From contig NC_134963.1 of the NCBI RefSeq assembly GCF_965638725.1, forward strand, positions 10,940,501 through 11,004,500: a DNA stretch of 64,000 nucleotides, given 5' to 3'. Positions 48,001 to 63,000 of the stretch are shown piece by piece. A program made the translations under genes and the position numbers. How positions within the stretch are numbered: the first letter of the stretch is position 1; each line of letters begins with the position of its first letter. The notes under the pieces are model-generated. The model saw only the letters and a program-made list of their open reading frames with translations. It was not told where the DNA came from and made no database searches. The DNA comes from Aptenodytes patagonicus. Lineage: Eukaryota; Chordata; Aves; Sphenisciformes; Spheniscidae.

Positions 48001-51000
48001 CGAGGAAAAAATCATGTTGCAGTTAAACCGAAATGACACATAGGCCCATGGTTAAATTCAGAATTACTGTTTTGGTTGTATGAGTATATCACTCAAACTA
48101 TGCTGGGTGGCATTGTTGGACTTAGGTAGAGAGCTTGTTTTATTGCTCCCTGTTCTGATTATGCTTCTTGTGCTTAAGCGGAGAACTTTGTTCTGCCAAA
48201 CAAGCTGGTGTATTTACTCTTCATAAACTCTTGTGATAATATGCTTTCAGGAGCCTATCACCAGCAGTGGTTCTCCGCTAAAGCTACTGGATACTGAGCT
48301 GTCTTTAAAAAACAAGAAAACAAAAATTTTTTATTTTGAATATATAATTGCAATTTTGAACATTTTCATTTGTTCTTGACAAACAGGCCAGTGCAACTTC
48401 CCCCAAAGTGAAGGGACCTGTAATAATTTTTTTTTTTTTTTTTTTTTTGCTAAGAACAATGAAGCAGGAACTTGAAGGCATGAATTCAACTGTGGCATAA
48501 TTCAAAACTCTTATCTCTACAGTGTGAATAAATTACATTCAAAAACTGTTTTAAGAAGTTCTTTGCCACTGAACTACTTAATTTGCTTGGGAGAGAATCA
48601 CATGAATTTTGCGGCATTGTCATCACAGCATTCAGTCTGTCATCATTCTGGGTTTTGAGCTATTTTAGAAAGGTGCTACAAAATAGTAACATTGGTATTT
48701 CACAGCAACAAGCTCTTCTAAATATTCATATTTTCTAGTGGAATTAGAGAAGTAAATCTAACGCTCAAACTTTGAAACTGTGCTATAGTTAGCCATCTCC
48801 CCAGTGCGTGCTACGCACAAATAATTAAAAGAATGTGTTCATTGCTCTTTTTAGAAAGCTTTTGGCTAGTCTGTGTGAGTGTATGTATTTGCAGCACAGG
48901 GGAAAAAACTGTTGGTAGTTTCTTCTGACATTGAAAATTAAGCTGTGCCATTGATATTCTAAGGATATTCTTTACGATGTGGATGTCCTAAAGAAAGATG
49001 CTTTTATAGTTGTGCTGTTACCATTTTTTCAGCTAACTTTGGCCAAATGTGAAAAACTAGAGAACTAATAAAATTCTGGATATTAATGGAAGTCAATGAC
49101 TAGGGGAAAGCAGAGTCACTTTAATGTTTGGATTTACTTAAAAAGCACTGAAGGCTTCACTTGTGGGAATATTAGAACATCCACATTAGAACATCCACAT
49201 GAGTAGAAAACTGTATTTTTATCTTCTCTTGTTGCCTGGCATATTAGTCGGCAATTTAAGTTGTTGCATGGAGGATGCAACAGAATGATGTTGACTCAAG
49301 GACTGGAGTTACAAAGAATATTTGGTATATGGCTAGGAAGAGGATTTCATGAAAGTAACATTTCTCAGTAGATAGACTCTGCTTTTGTGCTTGGGGTGTA
49401 GGTCTCACTGGACTGTGTGGCCTGACATGATGAGAACAACTTTAGGTTAAGAAATGAAAGGAGATGTGTGGGAGAGACTTGATTCATTACCATGTCTGTA
49501 TGCAGGAAGAGGAGAATAACATACATAAAGAATACTAGAGGGGTAAATGATGGACAGCATAGAGAAGAAAAGTATTCCACTTGATGAGAAGAGTAATTGG
49601 ATAAGTAATTGGTGAAAAGGCTGTGCTCAGTAGAACAGCCAGAAAGCTGGGTGTGGCATTTATGAAAGAACTGAGATATTTGCACAGTAATGCAAGGAGT
49701 GTAGCCAGCGAACCAGAGGAACAAGAAGTACTGGTGTAGGGTGTAAAAACTCTATTATACCTGTAACAAAAAATCGGTGGGATAGCGTTGTGACCTGAAA
49801 TGGGTGTTGAAGGGCACGTGTAATTCAGAACTGTCAAGAATAAGGACAGGTTGGTGTGCTGGAGTGCATGTGAATGGTGTGCTGGAGTATAAAAAGGAAT
49901 AGCATGAATGAATGTAAATCTATAGGCCAGAATAAGTTTGGAAGAGCACAGTTTTCTTATGTTGGTGAAAGCAATACATATGTGACCAGTCATAGGAGAG
50001 ACTAAGTCCTGGGACGTTGACCGGGGAGCTAATGCTACTAATAATAGTAGCACATAGTCATACTTTGGAGTGATAACTTTATTCTTTGGCCACTGAATTA
50101 ACAAGAAATGATGCAGCTTTAAACTTAGAAAATACCTTTGGATTTAGATGAGCAATCATGAGATGATTCAGCTAAATTTAAATACTTTTTAATTAAGGTT
50201 CTTAATTTCAATAAAAGCAGACTGAATGCTAAAAGAACTAGTTAGTGAAGCCACCTGGACTTGTGAAACTTGGAGAATTAAAATATCTTTAAATTAAAAG
50301 GTATGAAATCTCTCTGAAGCATGAAAAGAAAGCTTGCAAGAAAGGGCTCTGAATCTGGTTGAGAAGCTTGTTACTTTTCAGCCTTTGAGCTACTAATGGC
50401 ACACTCCAACGTGAGTAACTTGGAAAAGATCAATGGCAGTGAATTAGGGTTTTGTGGTGGTGATGAAGGTGTGTTTCAATGACTACTTAGTCATGTTGGT
50501 ATTTTCAAAGGTTTAATACAAAGCCATTGTAAGTTATTTGGCACTGTTGGTTTAGTTCACCTTTTTTAGGCCTATTTCATTCATGTTAGTAACAAAGCTC
50601 CTATTAAAATAAGAGGATCATTAATTAATAAATTAGTTTGGTAATCATGTGTTGTCTGAAGTACAAGAAACACCCCAAACCCTAAGACGTTTTTGTTAGA
50701 ATAATTTCTTCAGGCATTTTTTTCAGAACACAATTAGGTAAGACATTAATTCATTGACAATCTGAATAAGTGTATGAAATGTTTATTTTTGCTAGACCAT
50801 GTATTTCTCTGAAGATAGTAATCATAGCTGTTTTTATTCTTACTGTTTCTTTTCAGAATGACCATTTTCCTTTAAAACATGGAATTCCTTTCAGTCCCAA
50901 ACTTGTGATGTGTAAAGTGCTCTTCCCCCTGCCCTTCCCACTAGGCACGCAAATGTTAGTGGAACTTGCAGCAGTGATTACCCTCAACTCATCTCTCTGG

Positions 51001-54000
51001 TAGACTAAAACCAATGGCTGCTTGCTCTTGTGAGCGTACTAAAAATTACTGGGAGGGTTTATGTAGCATATGCCTGCAACTCTCTTCTACTTAAGCAGTG
51101 AAGACTCATGAAATTTGTGTACTGTTCCGTATCGACAGTAATTGATCCTAAAAATAGTTTATCACAACGTGGTGTATTCTGTGGAATGGTAGAAACGGGC
51201 ATTAATACATTAAATAGGGACTTTTATAAATGGGAATTTATTATTTCTACTCACTTCCTCTTACGTTTCTATACGAGGAGTCAAAGTAGTAACATAACTT
51301 TTCCACCTTTATAAAAGGTTTGTATTTAAACCCCTAAGAAGGAAGGGCTCTGCAGTTTGCCTTTTACTGCTCATTGGATTTCCAGCTTTGCTTCTACCAG
51401 AATATCAGATCAGCTTCTCCAAATATGCTACATTCTTTGCAGGCCTTCTGGTCAAAACTCATTTTCAGCAGTACGAGTGGAGCAGGGTTTAGTATAGCGC
51501 TGGCTGTTTACATGTGGTTTTTTTCTTATGCTACAGGCTTGATGTTTGTTTCTGTTACGTATGAACAGAGAACGGATGTCTTAAATTCCAGTGCCTTTCA
51601 TAAATCCTATCCATACCAGTTTTTCAGCTTGCAATTATATTGGTGATCATTCTGTTTCCTTCATTAATTTATTTATTTAAAAAAAAAAATGGAATTCTTC
51701 CCAGGAATAAGTGATCAGATTGTGCCGTCAGCTGTTCTTGGGCTTATCTTAGCATCTGAATTTGAAAACCTTCAGCTCACCTTGTGCGCAAGGGTGTGCA
51801 CACCCTTGCCTAATGCCACATTCTTCCTTTATAAGGTATATCTCAGTACTGTTTTCTAGACCTGCTTGTTCAGAAACAAGAACACTGGAAAGTTTCAGCG
51901 AGGTGAATGCTTAGGGTTCCCCCGCCTCCCCGGCCCCCAAGCCTGAGGCCACAATCAGCACTGGGCGGCTGGCCATCCTGGTGGTAGTGGTCCTGGGGCA
52001 GCAGTTGCAAGCAGTGGCTAGCAGTAGTATGAGCTGCCCTGCAGTTCCATGGCAAACAGTATGATTTTACATGTTTTTATGTTGAGATTGGGAGCCTAAT
52101 TTCATACAGAAACGATCTTGCTAGGAAGCTAACTGTAAATGCTGATCTTGAGCAATGTGATCTTGTATGCTGTTCTTAAGGACTTCCCCAGATACTGTAT
52201 CAGGAAGAAGTGTGCAGATTTGGAGATCACTTGCCCCAGCACATACACACTATATCATCTTTGAGCCTGCAAAGTCTCCTTTGTGGAGCCAGCTGAAGGT
52301 ATGGCCAGTTGCTGATAAAGCAGCAGCTGCAGCACACTGTTTTGCAGTGATCATAAACAGCTTTGTATTTTGTTTTGCCAAGGATATTGTGTTTGGTTGA
52401 AGTGACTGTTGACATTTGTGCACTTTTTAGTACATCTCCTTTTTTAAACTTAGGTAATAATGATAAAAATCTCCCATCATTTCCACGCCTTTTCTGAGCC
52501 CTTGCTGAACTCCTATATGATGCATCCTTTTTAACCTACTTGGTGCTGTTTAAATTATAAGCTCTTTACTGTCAGTCTATTACTTTGAATAGTGCTCAGC
52601 ACAGCAGGATGCTGTTCTTGGTTGGCATCTATTTCCTAGCATAATACAGTTGATAACGCAAAGCATGGAGCTGCTTGATCTCAGAAGAATCACTCTTCTC
52701 TGGGGACTTCTGAACTGTATTTCCAAATCTTTAGGCACAAAACTGGATTTAATCCTGAAGTTCTCTCACCTCTCAAATTACCAGGTGGAATTAAAAGCTT
52801 TCCAAGCTTTTAGTAGGTAATATGCTGGACAGAAAATTTGAAGCTTAGGGGACAAGGCAGATTTTTATGTAAACTTTGAGAATCTCTGTGTTTAAACAGG
52901 ATCAACTCAAATCTTGGAACAAATAAGATATGACAAGACCTGGTTGCTTCACAAACAGTTTAATTTTGACATGATTTGACATAGTACATTCATCCTTGTG
53001 AAGGGTTTGGCTTGAGTGACTTGTCATCTGTGACACATTAACTCTGGAAACTAGTTCAGCTCCCCAAAATCCAATATTCACCCCTTTGAGTCCTGACCCT
53101 ACAAGGACCTCTCTATATTACAGTCAGTGTCTTCTGTCTGCCTGGCCTTTTTTTGGTGCAAAGCAGACCTTGGCGTGTGTGGAAGATTGCAGTTTCTCTT
53201 CTAGCTCCTCGGTACACAGTTTTCCATTTGGCATCATGTTTGTTCCCCCATGCAGTGCTGCTCGGCATGTGTATGTTCTAGCCTGTTCCTGTCTCAGCTG
53301 GTGCCAGCTCTCACTTTTGTGCGGTCTCAGCTCCTCGGCTTACGTTCCATTTGCAGTACTTGGCTTTTTGCTTCCTTTTACTTGGTCCAAATGATGGATG
53401 CACTGAGTGGGACAAAAAAGGAGCTTTCTGCTCTGCTTGTGTGCTTGGCTTCCCCTAGTGAGACACCACGTGCAAAGAAAGCATTGCTTAGATCCTGTGG
53501 ATAAATGCTGCAGAGTAATCTCCATGGATGTACACAGGAGAGTATGGACAACGTAACTGAATTCCTTCCAGCCTCTGTGAATAATGGGCAAGCTCATATT
53601 TCTTTCAGACTTAAACTTGACTGCGTTTGTCCTCTCCGTTTTTTCTGTGTGCCCAACAGGAACAGCAAAACTTGTACTCATGGCACAAAGCTTTTTCTGT
53701 GAGTTAGCAGGGCTGTGTTATGCAGGCTGCAGTGACAGTGCTTGTTCAACTAAAACGTAGTTAGAAATGTAAGCAAAATTTCTTCCCCTTCCAATCTCTT
53801 AATTTTTGTTCTGAACAATTGTTGAACTGTTTTGATTTAGATCTGCAAAAGTTTACCAATATAAAATGTAGTAGGAGCCATCCAGTATGGCAAACTTCCA
53901 TTCTGAATTGGTAGCTTGAAGTTTTAAACAACTGAAAATAGTTATGGAATCAGCAGCGTCGGGCAACTTTCTTGATGTATAGCACTATACTTAGACTGTG

Positions 54001-57000
54001 ATTGTGCTAGAGTGAATTAGATAGCAACTGTAAATTGGAAGGAGCTGGGTGAATACTAATCATGACTTGATCCATTTGGAAACAGATTGGAGGATGCTCG
54101 TGTCCACCATTCTATAGAATTTGAGGGGAGAAAAAACATTGCACCCCATGAATTTTTTCCTTGAACTAATTTTTCCCTTTTCCCCATCAACTAACAAACA
54201 AATTACGTTTCTCGTATAATTGTACAAAGTAAAAGAAAACAGAACTATCTGTCTTGGCCCGTAAAAATACTACTGTTGCTGTTATTGCTTGTGGTTGTAA
54301 TATCTAGAAGAATAAAGGTTTTGGAAAATAGCTGATCTTCCAAAATTTTATGGCTTTCAGAATATTAAGTATGCACATAAGCAATAAAAATGATAGCTTT
54401 TCCTTTCTGAAACACTCAAACATGGTTAGGTTGTGATCTTCTGGCTTAGGTTGTTATCTTAAAGCTTAGTCCATGGTACTATTAATTTATTTTTAAAGAT
54501 AAAAATATTTTTATAAAGGAAGCAGGAACAGCAAAATACATAGAAAATTCTTCTGCAGAGTATTGAAAAAGTACAATAGAAACCCAGTCCAATTACACCT
54601 TTGCCACCAGAATCTGCAATGGCTTTTCATGGCAGTCAAGTGACTTAGAGGCTTGTTAGCATCCCTTTCTTTATTGCCCTGGAAAAACTTGTCATCGTTG
54701 CTTTTCTCAGAGACCAAAAATTCAAGTCAAATAGAAGCAATTTAATACTTGAAGAGCACCAGTTTATTAAGCAGCTGTCAGTGTTGGGCTTGAAGGAGAA
54801 GTAACTTGTGGTGGCTGCTTTCTGCCTCTTCAGTCCTGCCTGGTTTCAGCAGGGAGTCTGCTGACACGGGCAGATGCTGAGGAAGGAATTGAGTGTCCTG
54901 CTTCCTGGGTGAGGACTGATTGAACTCACTTTTTGTGGGATCTGTGTAGCTATTTTTCAAAGCAACTGGCAGAAATTCTGTCAATTTAAGATGTTAGCCC
55001 AAGTAACCCTTTCTTAACCTCGCATGTTAAAACCTGTGAACTTCTGTTTTATTCCTGGGGGAGGGAAATTGTTAAGTCCTTGTGGGCGTTCTGTTTAGCC
55101 GTCGAGGGTCAGCCATATGGTGTTGCATCTGCTCTCACTTCTGAAAGGGAATGAATTTTTCGTGCGTTTGTTTCTTACTGGTTCTTTGGGTTTCGTTGTT
55201 ACCATTTAATGCCATGGGAAAATAGAGCTTCCCATGCTGGGCTCAGTTCATCTTTGATAAAGCATTCTACATTAGTTAGCGTTATTTTTAAAGTCTTACT
55301 ATCATTAAAGATTTGCTTTTTTAGTGTCTCAGTATTGCTCTGAAAATCATAGTGTAAATACTGCTACTGAACCGTTAGGATTAAGAATAGTGAAATTCTA
55401 AAACTAAAAATAGGTTGGCCTTTAAAGTAATGAAAAATAATCGGTGATCTTCACTGTCAAATTATTTTACCATTTAGTGTCCTTTGAAACGTACACTGAC
55501 TGAATTTCTTGGCACTAACTTCTTGCCTGTGATAAATAGCTTATTCTAATATTGAACAGTAGGATTACTACTTTATTCCTGTAAGGCCACGTGAGTGTAT
55601 TATGCACAGCCATTTCTTAATGGGTGATCTCTATAGACATGTAATTCCTAGGATAATGTGATAATTAAATATCCCTTGCTTATCCCATTAACCCAGGGCA
55701 AACTCAGTATGCTAGAACCAGATGAATGCAAAGCTACTCTGCTGTTCCTGGGCTCCAGCTAGTGATTTTTTTGCTCATTGGTGCTAACATTTGTTCCAAG
55801 GAGTGCATTGTTTGATGGTGGGTCTTCTGGAGGTCTTTCCCCCCAGGTAATACAGCGAACAGTCCCCGACTCTGGGTTTAAATTACCATGAAATTGCTGT
55901 GAACCTCTTGCTTTTTAAAGATAGTCTGAAAGAGAAAGTTTTAATGATGTAGTTTTGAATGTTTTTTCAAAAGATGTAGTTAAACCTGTTGAAGAAGACT
56001 ACGTAGCTCCTCTTTATTTGGGACCATGACTGGTTTATTTGGTTTAGCTAGGCTCAATAGAGCTAATCAGCTTTAAAGGAAAATAAGCTGATTTTTTATA
56101 AAGAAATGAATGTCTGCATAGCTCTTCGTGCTGGTTAAACTCTATTACCTTTAATAACATCTAGTAGTGTTAAATAACATACTAGTAGATATTTCTAATG
56201 CTTACATTCTTGGGTTCCTAATTTTTCTCTTTTTAAGGTTAATCCCTTGTTTCCAGATTAATCTTTCTCGGTGCTCATCTCTGTCTTTCTCAAAGGTTTC
56301 TCCCCATCCTGTAGCGTCTCCACCTGAACTGTGCGCTCCTTATTTACTCCTGGTAGGCATGTGGAGCCTCCCAGCCCCTTTTCTGGAATAACGTCTTGCA
56401 CTGTGTTCTTCCTAAGTTATTGAATCCAGTTGTGAGGTATGCCCATTAGAAGCCCTGACACTGAGATGAGGGTGTGTATGTTTTTTGTTTCAGAAATAAT
56501 GAACTAACATTTCCTTTAGAAGCTTGAGAGTGAATGAAAAACCTTGTTCTTCTGGCTGAAGATAGGTTTCCTTTCCTGGTTTTAATTTTGTCCTAGATCT
56601 CAGAGAATGTGTTGGAAAACGTATTGGAGAAGTTGTCTTATACCCTTGAACATACAACTGAGAAACAAAGCAGCTGGAGAGTGGGTAGTTCTGTAAACAG
56701 GAACAGATAAAACGCACTGGGGATGATGCATTTGCTGCAGCGATTGAAATGATGAGCGTCAAGTCCTGTGTACAACTGCAGGCTGTTGAGAATCTGCCAA
56801 AATATTTAGCTTACTCTGCAAGACTCATGTAATGGCTTGTTGGTTCTTTTCAATTGTAGGTATTTCAGTTATGTACCATGTAAAATGGCCAAGGTGTTGT
56901 TGCAGGGATCTACCGTCTTTGTTTACCTATGTTATTTATCATATATGTCTTGAATTAAAACCCAGAGAAAGTTTAATAAAATGAAATCTGCCTTTGCTTG

Positions 57001-60000
57001 CATCTTTCACTGGTACTGACTATTTCTTCTGGTCCCCAGGCTTGACAGGGGACCAGCGAACTTACCATGGGAAGGAGAATGTGGACTCCAGGCACAATCG
57101 AGGGAGAGGAGGAGAGGCAACCCGCTTTCACACCGTCAATGTGGCACAGCCTGTCCGATTTAGCAGTAAGTTGCAGACTGGGAAATCTGGGCCATCTTTC
57201 TGCTAATTAATTTAGCAATTTAGGCTATTTTTTTTAAGGAGAAATTAATAGATTTTTCTCTTGCATAGCTTTTTTGACCAGATTTTATTCATGTGCAGTG
57301 CTTTTTAAGGTTTTTGTACATTCCTTTTATATGCGTCCTGTTATATTGCATAGTTTATATAGCAGGCCAATACATGCAAAGAATTCTACTTCCCTAGTAA
57401 TCCTGTTTTTGTGAAACCAGAGGTGCAATTTCCTGTTATAACTCATTGCAATTACAGAAAACTAAGCCCATGGTTTAAGTGATGGTTTCATCCTGCAGCA
57501 GGGGTGGTAGTCTAGCCCTTGTCTCTTGATGTGAGCTTGCATGTAGGATTGTTCCCCTGGAAAGTGGGGGGGACGGGGGGCGGACCAAAATTGATTGCTC
57601 TTGATTGAAGTAATTTGGAAGATGATCTTAAAGACGTTGCACTATTATTAGTTAATTAAGTGCATCTCTGATGTTGTGAGTTTTGTATCCTTTTTAATAG
57701 GAAAAATATTCTTTAGGAATAAAAATATTCTTTAGGGAGTGGGGAACTTAAGGAAATTCTTCACTTGCTTCTCTGAAGACTGTCAAGGAAGTATGTAGCG
57801 CTTGAATGGGTTTCGCCATGTTACGCCCACCAATCAATCGGGAATCTTCAAAAATATCACTTCAGTGGCATCCTGCCCTCTCACCTGCAGCACTGCTAGT
57901 GCCACTGTCAGCATCCTAGTCCCTGCCTTATCGAAAGCGTTGTAAATGTCCTGCAAGTGTCCTTCCCACTGATCATAGCTCGTAGTGACTGCTGCCTCTG
58001 AATCTCTCCAGGCCCAAAACATCTAAGTCTCCCCTGCCTTCTCCCTCTTATCTTGGTTCCCTCTTTGCTCCAGGGATCATCCAGTGATTTGGGAATGGGA
58101 GACAGCACTGATTAGCCTTGGCGAGAGGGATGGGACAGGTTAAGAAGACGACATGGGGGGAAGACAGTATAGCAGTAATTGGGAACAATTGCTTTGGACT
58201 ATGGTGATCTTCTGAAAAAGACAAGTGATTAGCAAAAGTAAAAATTCACCTCTTCGTTGATTTCCCTGGTCGTGTCCCCCCCCCCGGCTTGAGGACAAAA
58301 ATGCTTATTAAAATAGGTATTTTCATTTGTCACGGATTCCAGTAGCTAAATTATGTTAATAAAATTTATAGAGGACAATAAAGCAATTTAGAAATTGATA
58401 CAGCAATATCTAATGCTCTGCAGTCTGATTGATACTGTATTCTGTCCCATCTTAGTGATGTGAACAGTCGATCTGAAAAGATCCCATATAAATGGAGAAT
58501 AAGGAAAGATGTTTAATTAAAGGGCTTCAAATCTAAGTTTGTATATCATTATTTGATGATAAAGATAACTGTTTCTGAAGGGAATAAAGAGGCTTGAGAA
58601 CAGGAACTCTGTGAATGCATGCAACGAACATAAAACAGTTTGTGAATTTAAAGTTGCTTGCTTACGTGTTGTGCAAAATTAATACTGCAAATGCAGGTGC
58701 TAAAATCATATTTCCTGTCTGTTTTAAATTTCATCCGCCTGTCTCTGTGATTCTATTAGCTACCCATCACCCCTAAGAATGCCAGTCAAAAGCCCATGGG
58801 CCTGTTTCATCCAGAAATGCCTCAAGGCTTTTGTTGCATATTCCCTCCATTGAGTTAACTGAGAGAAAGCAGAGAAAGCAGTTCACACCATCACCTTCTT
58901 GCTTCTTGAATATCCACTTTGCAGTGATGTTTTTCCAAAGCAAACAACATTTGCCCCAGAACCCCCATTGTCTTTAGTGATTGACTATGGGAGCAGGAGT
59001 ACGTGAATACTACTGAGACTGTTTGTAAAAGTAGGTTGAAAACTTCACAGCAAGTTGGGTGTATTGCTAACCACCTAATAGAAAGACAGAATCATTAAAT
59101 TGGCCACCTCTGGTTTTTTTTCTTCCTGCTCTTGCTGCTTGTTTTGACTTGGATTGATCGAACTGATTGGATTTATAAAGATGTGCAGGGAAATATCTTC
59201 CACAGTAGATCGTCAGTCTTAATTAAAGACTTTAAAGGCTGTCACAGTGCAATGGAACATTACTAGGAGTTGCATCTTTTTAAATACATTTTTTTTAAAT
59301 TTTCCTTTATCAAAAGCTCTAGTAAAGTAAGTCATCTGTGATCAGTAATGCATGCATCTCCTCCTGGTGAGGTGAAGTATACACAGTATGTTGTGTGTAC
59401 ACATCCAAGTGATTATGCATTGCATTGTCATAAACTGATTAGGATGCATTATCCTGAAGATCCTAATTTGGGGGGAATGGTTTCCCTTCTATTCTTCATG
59501 TTTCCTAGGAAAGTGCCCAACAGGATGGCACCACTATGAGGGCACAGCCAGCTGTTATAAAGTGTATTTAAATGGGGAGAACTACTGGGACGCCGTGCAG
59601 ACATGTCAGCGGGTGAATGGATCCCTCGCCACCTTCACTGCAGACCAGGAGCTAAGGTTCATCCTGGCACAGGAGTGGGACTTGGAAGAAAAAACATTTG
59701 TAAGGAAGGACCAGCGTAGGTGAGTAGGAAGGAAAGGACAAAGATCTTATATTGCATGAGAATGGTTTGTGTGTGATACAAATGCTGGTAGTCCAGTTTG
59801 CTTAGAAAATCTAATGGTAAAATTGACTTCGGGTTGATAACCCAGTATGACCATGCTGGTTGACTGTTTGGCAGTGGCCATCTCTATTTTATATTTTAAT
59901 TAACATTAACAGATAGGCTACAATTCGACAGAATCTTTTTTATCTTCAGGCTGTCTCAGCAACGTACTAGTATTCTTGAACTGCAACAGGGAAGATGAAG

Positions 60001-63000
60001 TTTACAATGACTTACTACTGCACTACCCTGTATAGAAATAATTCTTTAAATTTTTCAACAGAATTTTTGTTTCCATTAAGTACCAGTAGCTCTAACAAAG
60101 ACTGCAAGTTTGAGATAAGAATGAAATAAAAAGCCATTTTGAATTGCAAGAACTATGTTCTGGTGGCTTTAGATATTTCATTCTGTTGGTTCATAACAAA
60201 CATAATTCCTTTTTTTTGCCTTTTTTTTTTTTTTTTTTTTGTCAGTCTTATGGGCTGCCATGACAGATCACCAGGAGTGGTTCATTAATGGTGTATTTCT
60301 GTCTCTGGAGAGTTAGATGGTTTGACCTGGAACAGTCTGACATAAGTTGCATATGTTTATAAAATATTTGACTTCTGGATGCTTTTGTGTGGTTTTTGGG
60401 TTCCAGATACTGAAGTGCTGCCATAACAACAGAATAAGGTGCTTATTATGAGTATAAATAAAAGACATGGTGAGTTATTGTTTGTAAACATAGAAAACTA
60501 TCAAGTATTTTCCTCTATTCCTCAACTGTAGTCTCTCCACATTGCCAGCGTATGGGCTGAAATGTTAAGGAAAAAGTCATCAGAATGTTTTGAAAGTTAG
60601 CTTTTAAGTATAAAAACATTGGAAGGTTCTGTGTAATTTATTTTAATTTGTTTGCACATTTTTGGCTTGTATCTTTAGAATCTAACTTGATTTCTTTGTA
60701 GGTTCTGGGTTGGATATCAGTATGTGATCACCAATCGAAATCACTCTCTAGAAGGTCACTGGGAAGTAGCTTATAAAGGTAGGCCTCTCAAATTATTACT
60801 TAGTTAAATGGCCCGTGGAAACTGTCTTACAGTATGAATATTATTTGCAAGAACAACATAACTTCTTTCAGTGACAATGTTGAAATAGTGTAGGGGAACT
60901 GCTTTGTTTTACAGTATCAGAACAGAAGAGTCTAATACTCGATACACATGTCTTATTTTCAAGTGTAAGAAGTTTCATAGTTTTTCACATTGACGTCTTG
61001 TGGAAAGAACGTGTTTTTCAGTTTATTTGGGCTTTCTCCTTGATTAAACTGAGAAAAAGGAAACTACTCTGTAGTTTCTCATTCTTTGCAGTGAACGTCT
61101 AGCTGAACTGTATTTGCATAGACTAGTGTAGGATATTGGGGGGTTTTAGCTTTTTAAAAATGGGTAGATTTTTATATACTTAAAAAAATAATCTTGAATT
61201 TTGCAGAATTATCCAGGTTTTTTTCATTTTAAAGTACTTCAGATAGTTTACTTAGACCAAGACAAAATTTGCCTAATCCCAGAAATAAATCCCAGTTTAT
61301 ATGAAAAACTGAACATTAATCTGATAGGCATCACAGGCTGAACTTTTCAATTGCAGAACAAGAAGCTCCCTCTACTGAAAATGCAAAGTTATGTTTCTAC
61401 ACCTTTTATTTTTAACTAATTCAGTTGAGGGATTAGTTAATCTTAAAGCCATTATATGAACTCTTACGTGTAGAATTGAATGTCTAAATGCTGTACTGGT
61501 TTAGGTAATGGAAAATTTAAAACAAAGGGGTTTTTTTTTTAAGCATCAGCACTGTGAATTCCAGTGTAGCATTTGAAAACTAATCTGAATAGTTTTCTCA
61601 TATACAATTTTCAGTAATGGAAAATCTGGAAGGAAAACTGTCCGTTAGGTACAGATACGTAATTGTGAACAGAATTTTACTACAGTAGGTTCTTGAAAAA
61701 TACTTCCTTTGACACATGAGAAGTAGTAGAACCCTGCGTAGCTTTCTAATGACAGTACTTGTTTACTGTGCTGCCATGCACAAAAATATTGATTTCTTTT
61801 GTCATTTAAGTTAACAGAGTTGACTGAATATTCAGAGGAAACTGCTCCTTCTTCTGGAGGCAGGAACATTTTCATTAGTTCCTTAAAGTAAAGCACCTAA
61901 AGATGTATTTGCACAACAGGGGAAAGGGCGGGAGGAAAGTCCAACTTTTTCTCATAATAGGGATTTATGGTCTGGACAAAACTGTTTATATAGGTGGGTT
62001 TCTCTTGTGAAGCCTAAGGAAGAAAAAAAACATTCTCCTTAAAAGAACCTTTCTTTGCCCTTTGGAAAGTTGACTGCACTGCCATCTGCTGACAAAATGT
62101 TTACGACCAGGGAGGCATAAATTATAGAAAAATCACGGTACCTGTTTTTATCGTAAGTTTTATTTGATTTGATGCATTATATAAATTTAAGCCTTCTCAA
62201 TACCATATATTCTTTTTTTTGCAAGCTTTCTATTTAATAAAGAGATACCTATATGAAATAAAATACATAGTAGTACATAGTAGCATTCATTAGCTTCTGA
62301 AAAACTTTGCTTAAGCTTCACTGACTTGTAGTGAGGCAGACTCTGAATTCCTAGTATTGGTTTGAAAAGTGATTTGGAGTCGTATAGCTTGGAAATGTTA
62401 ATCTATTATTGGGAGATGTGGAAGATAAGCCCTCAAAAAAATGATAGCAGAACCTAGTTGCATTTAAAAAAATAAACAAGAAAACATCATGCCTAACAGT
62501 GTTTGAAAGGACCATCATGTGAGAAAACTGCATAATATGCTTACTGCAAGAGCTGTTAAAATCAATGTTTAAGCACACAGATTTGGAAAGTAGGCTTCTG
62601 AAAACATATAAAATAAGCTGATTTTCACAATTGCTGTGTCTTGGTCTCCCGTTAATCTCTGCAACTTTGCATACCAGCAGATTTAATGGTGAAGTGAGTC
62701 ACTGGTCAGAAACAACATTTTAAAAGTTATAAAATGCCCTCAACGCCTCTTGCACTGTTTGGAACCTGTCACAATACAGTGTCTTAACAATTACGTGAGT
62801 TGGAAGGACCAAATAGTCCATACCACCATGGCAGCAGCAGAAGCGGCGTTGCAGCCTTGTTCTCTGCATAGCACTACTCTGCACTCTGAATGAGCAGCGT
62901 GAGATATGGGGGAGCAGCTCTGCAGTGCGCTGCACGAGATAGACGTACACACATCTTTGGAAACACTAGTAGATGCTTGGAGTGCCAGGTACAAGATTGG

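Larger units (their letters stand above)
47724..57039 (+). other. DGCR2 intron 2 (about 9.3 kb)
   Basis: The intron runs from donor GTAAGT to acceptor CCCCAG. It contains a T run at about 48427-48448, a 14-bp tandem duplication at 49171-49198, an old CR1 fragment and a 22-bp palindrome at 51788-51809. No RNA gene or other exon is recognised. Confidence 0.8.

Noticed and set aside
49535-50104. A 189-codon minus-strand frame in DGCR2 intron 2
   Set aside because: The plus strand of the same block is a decayed CR1 LINE, so the antisense frame is a by-product of it.
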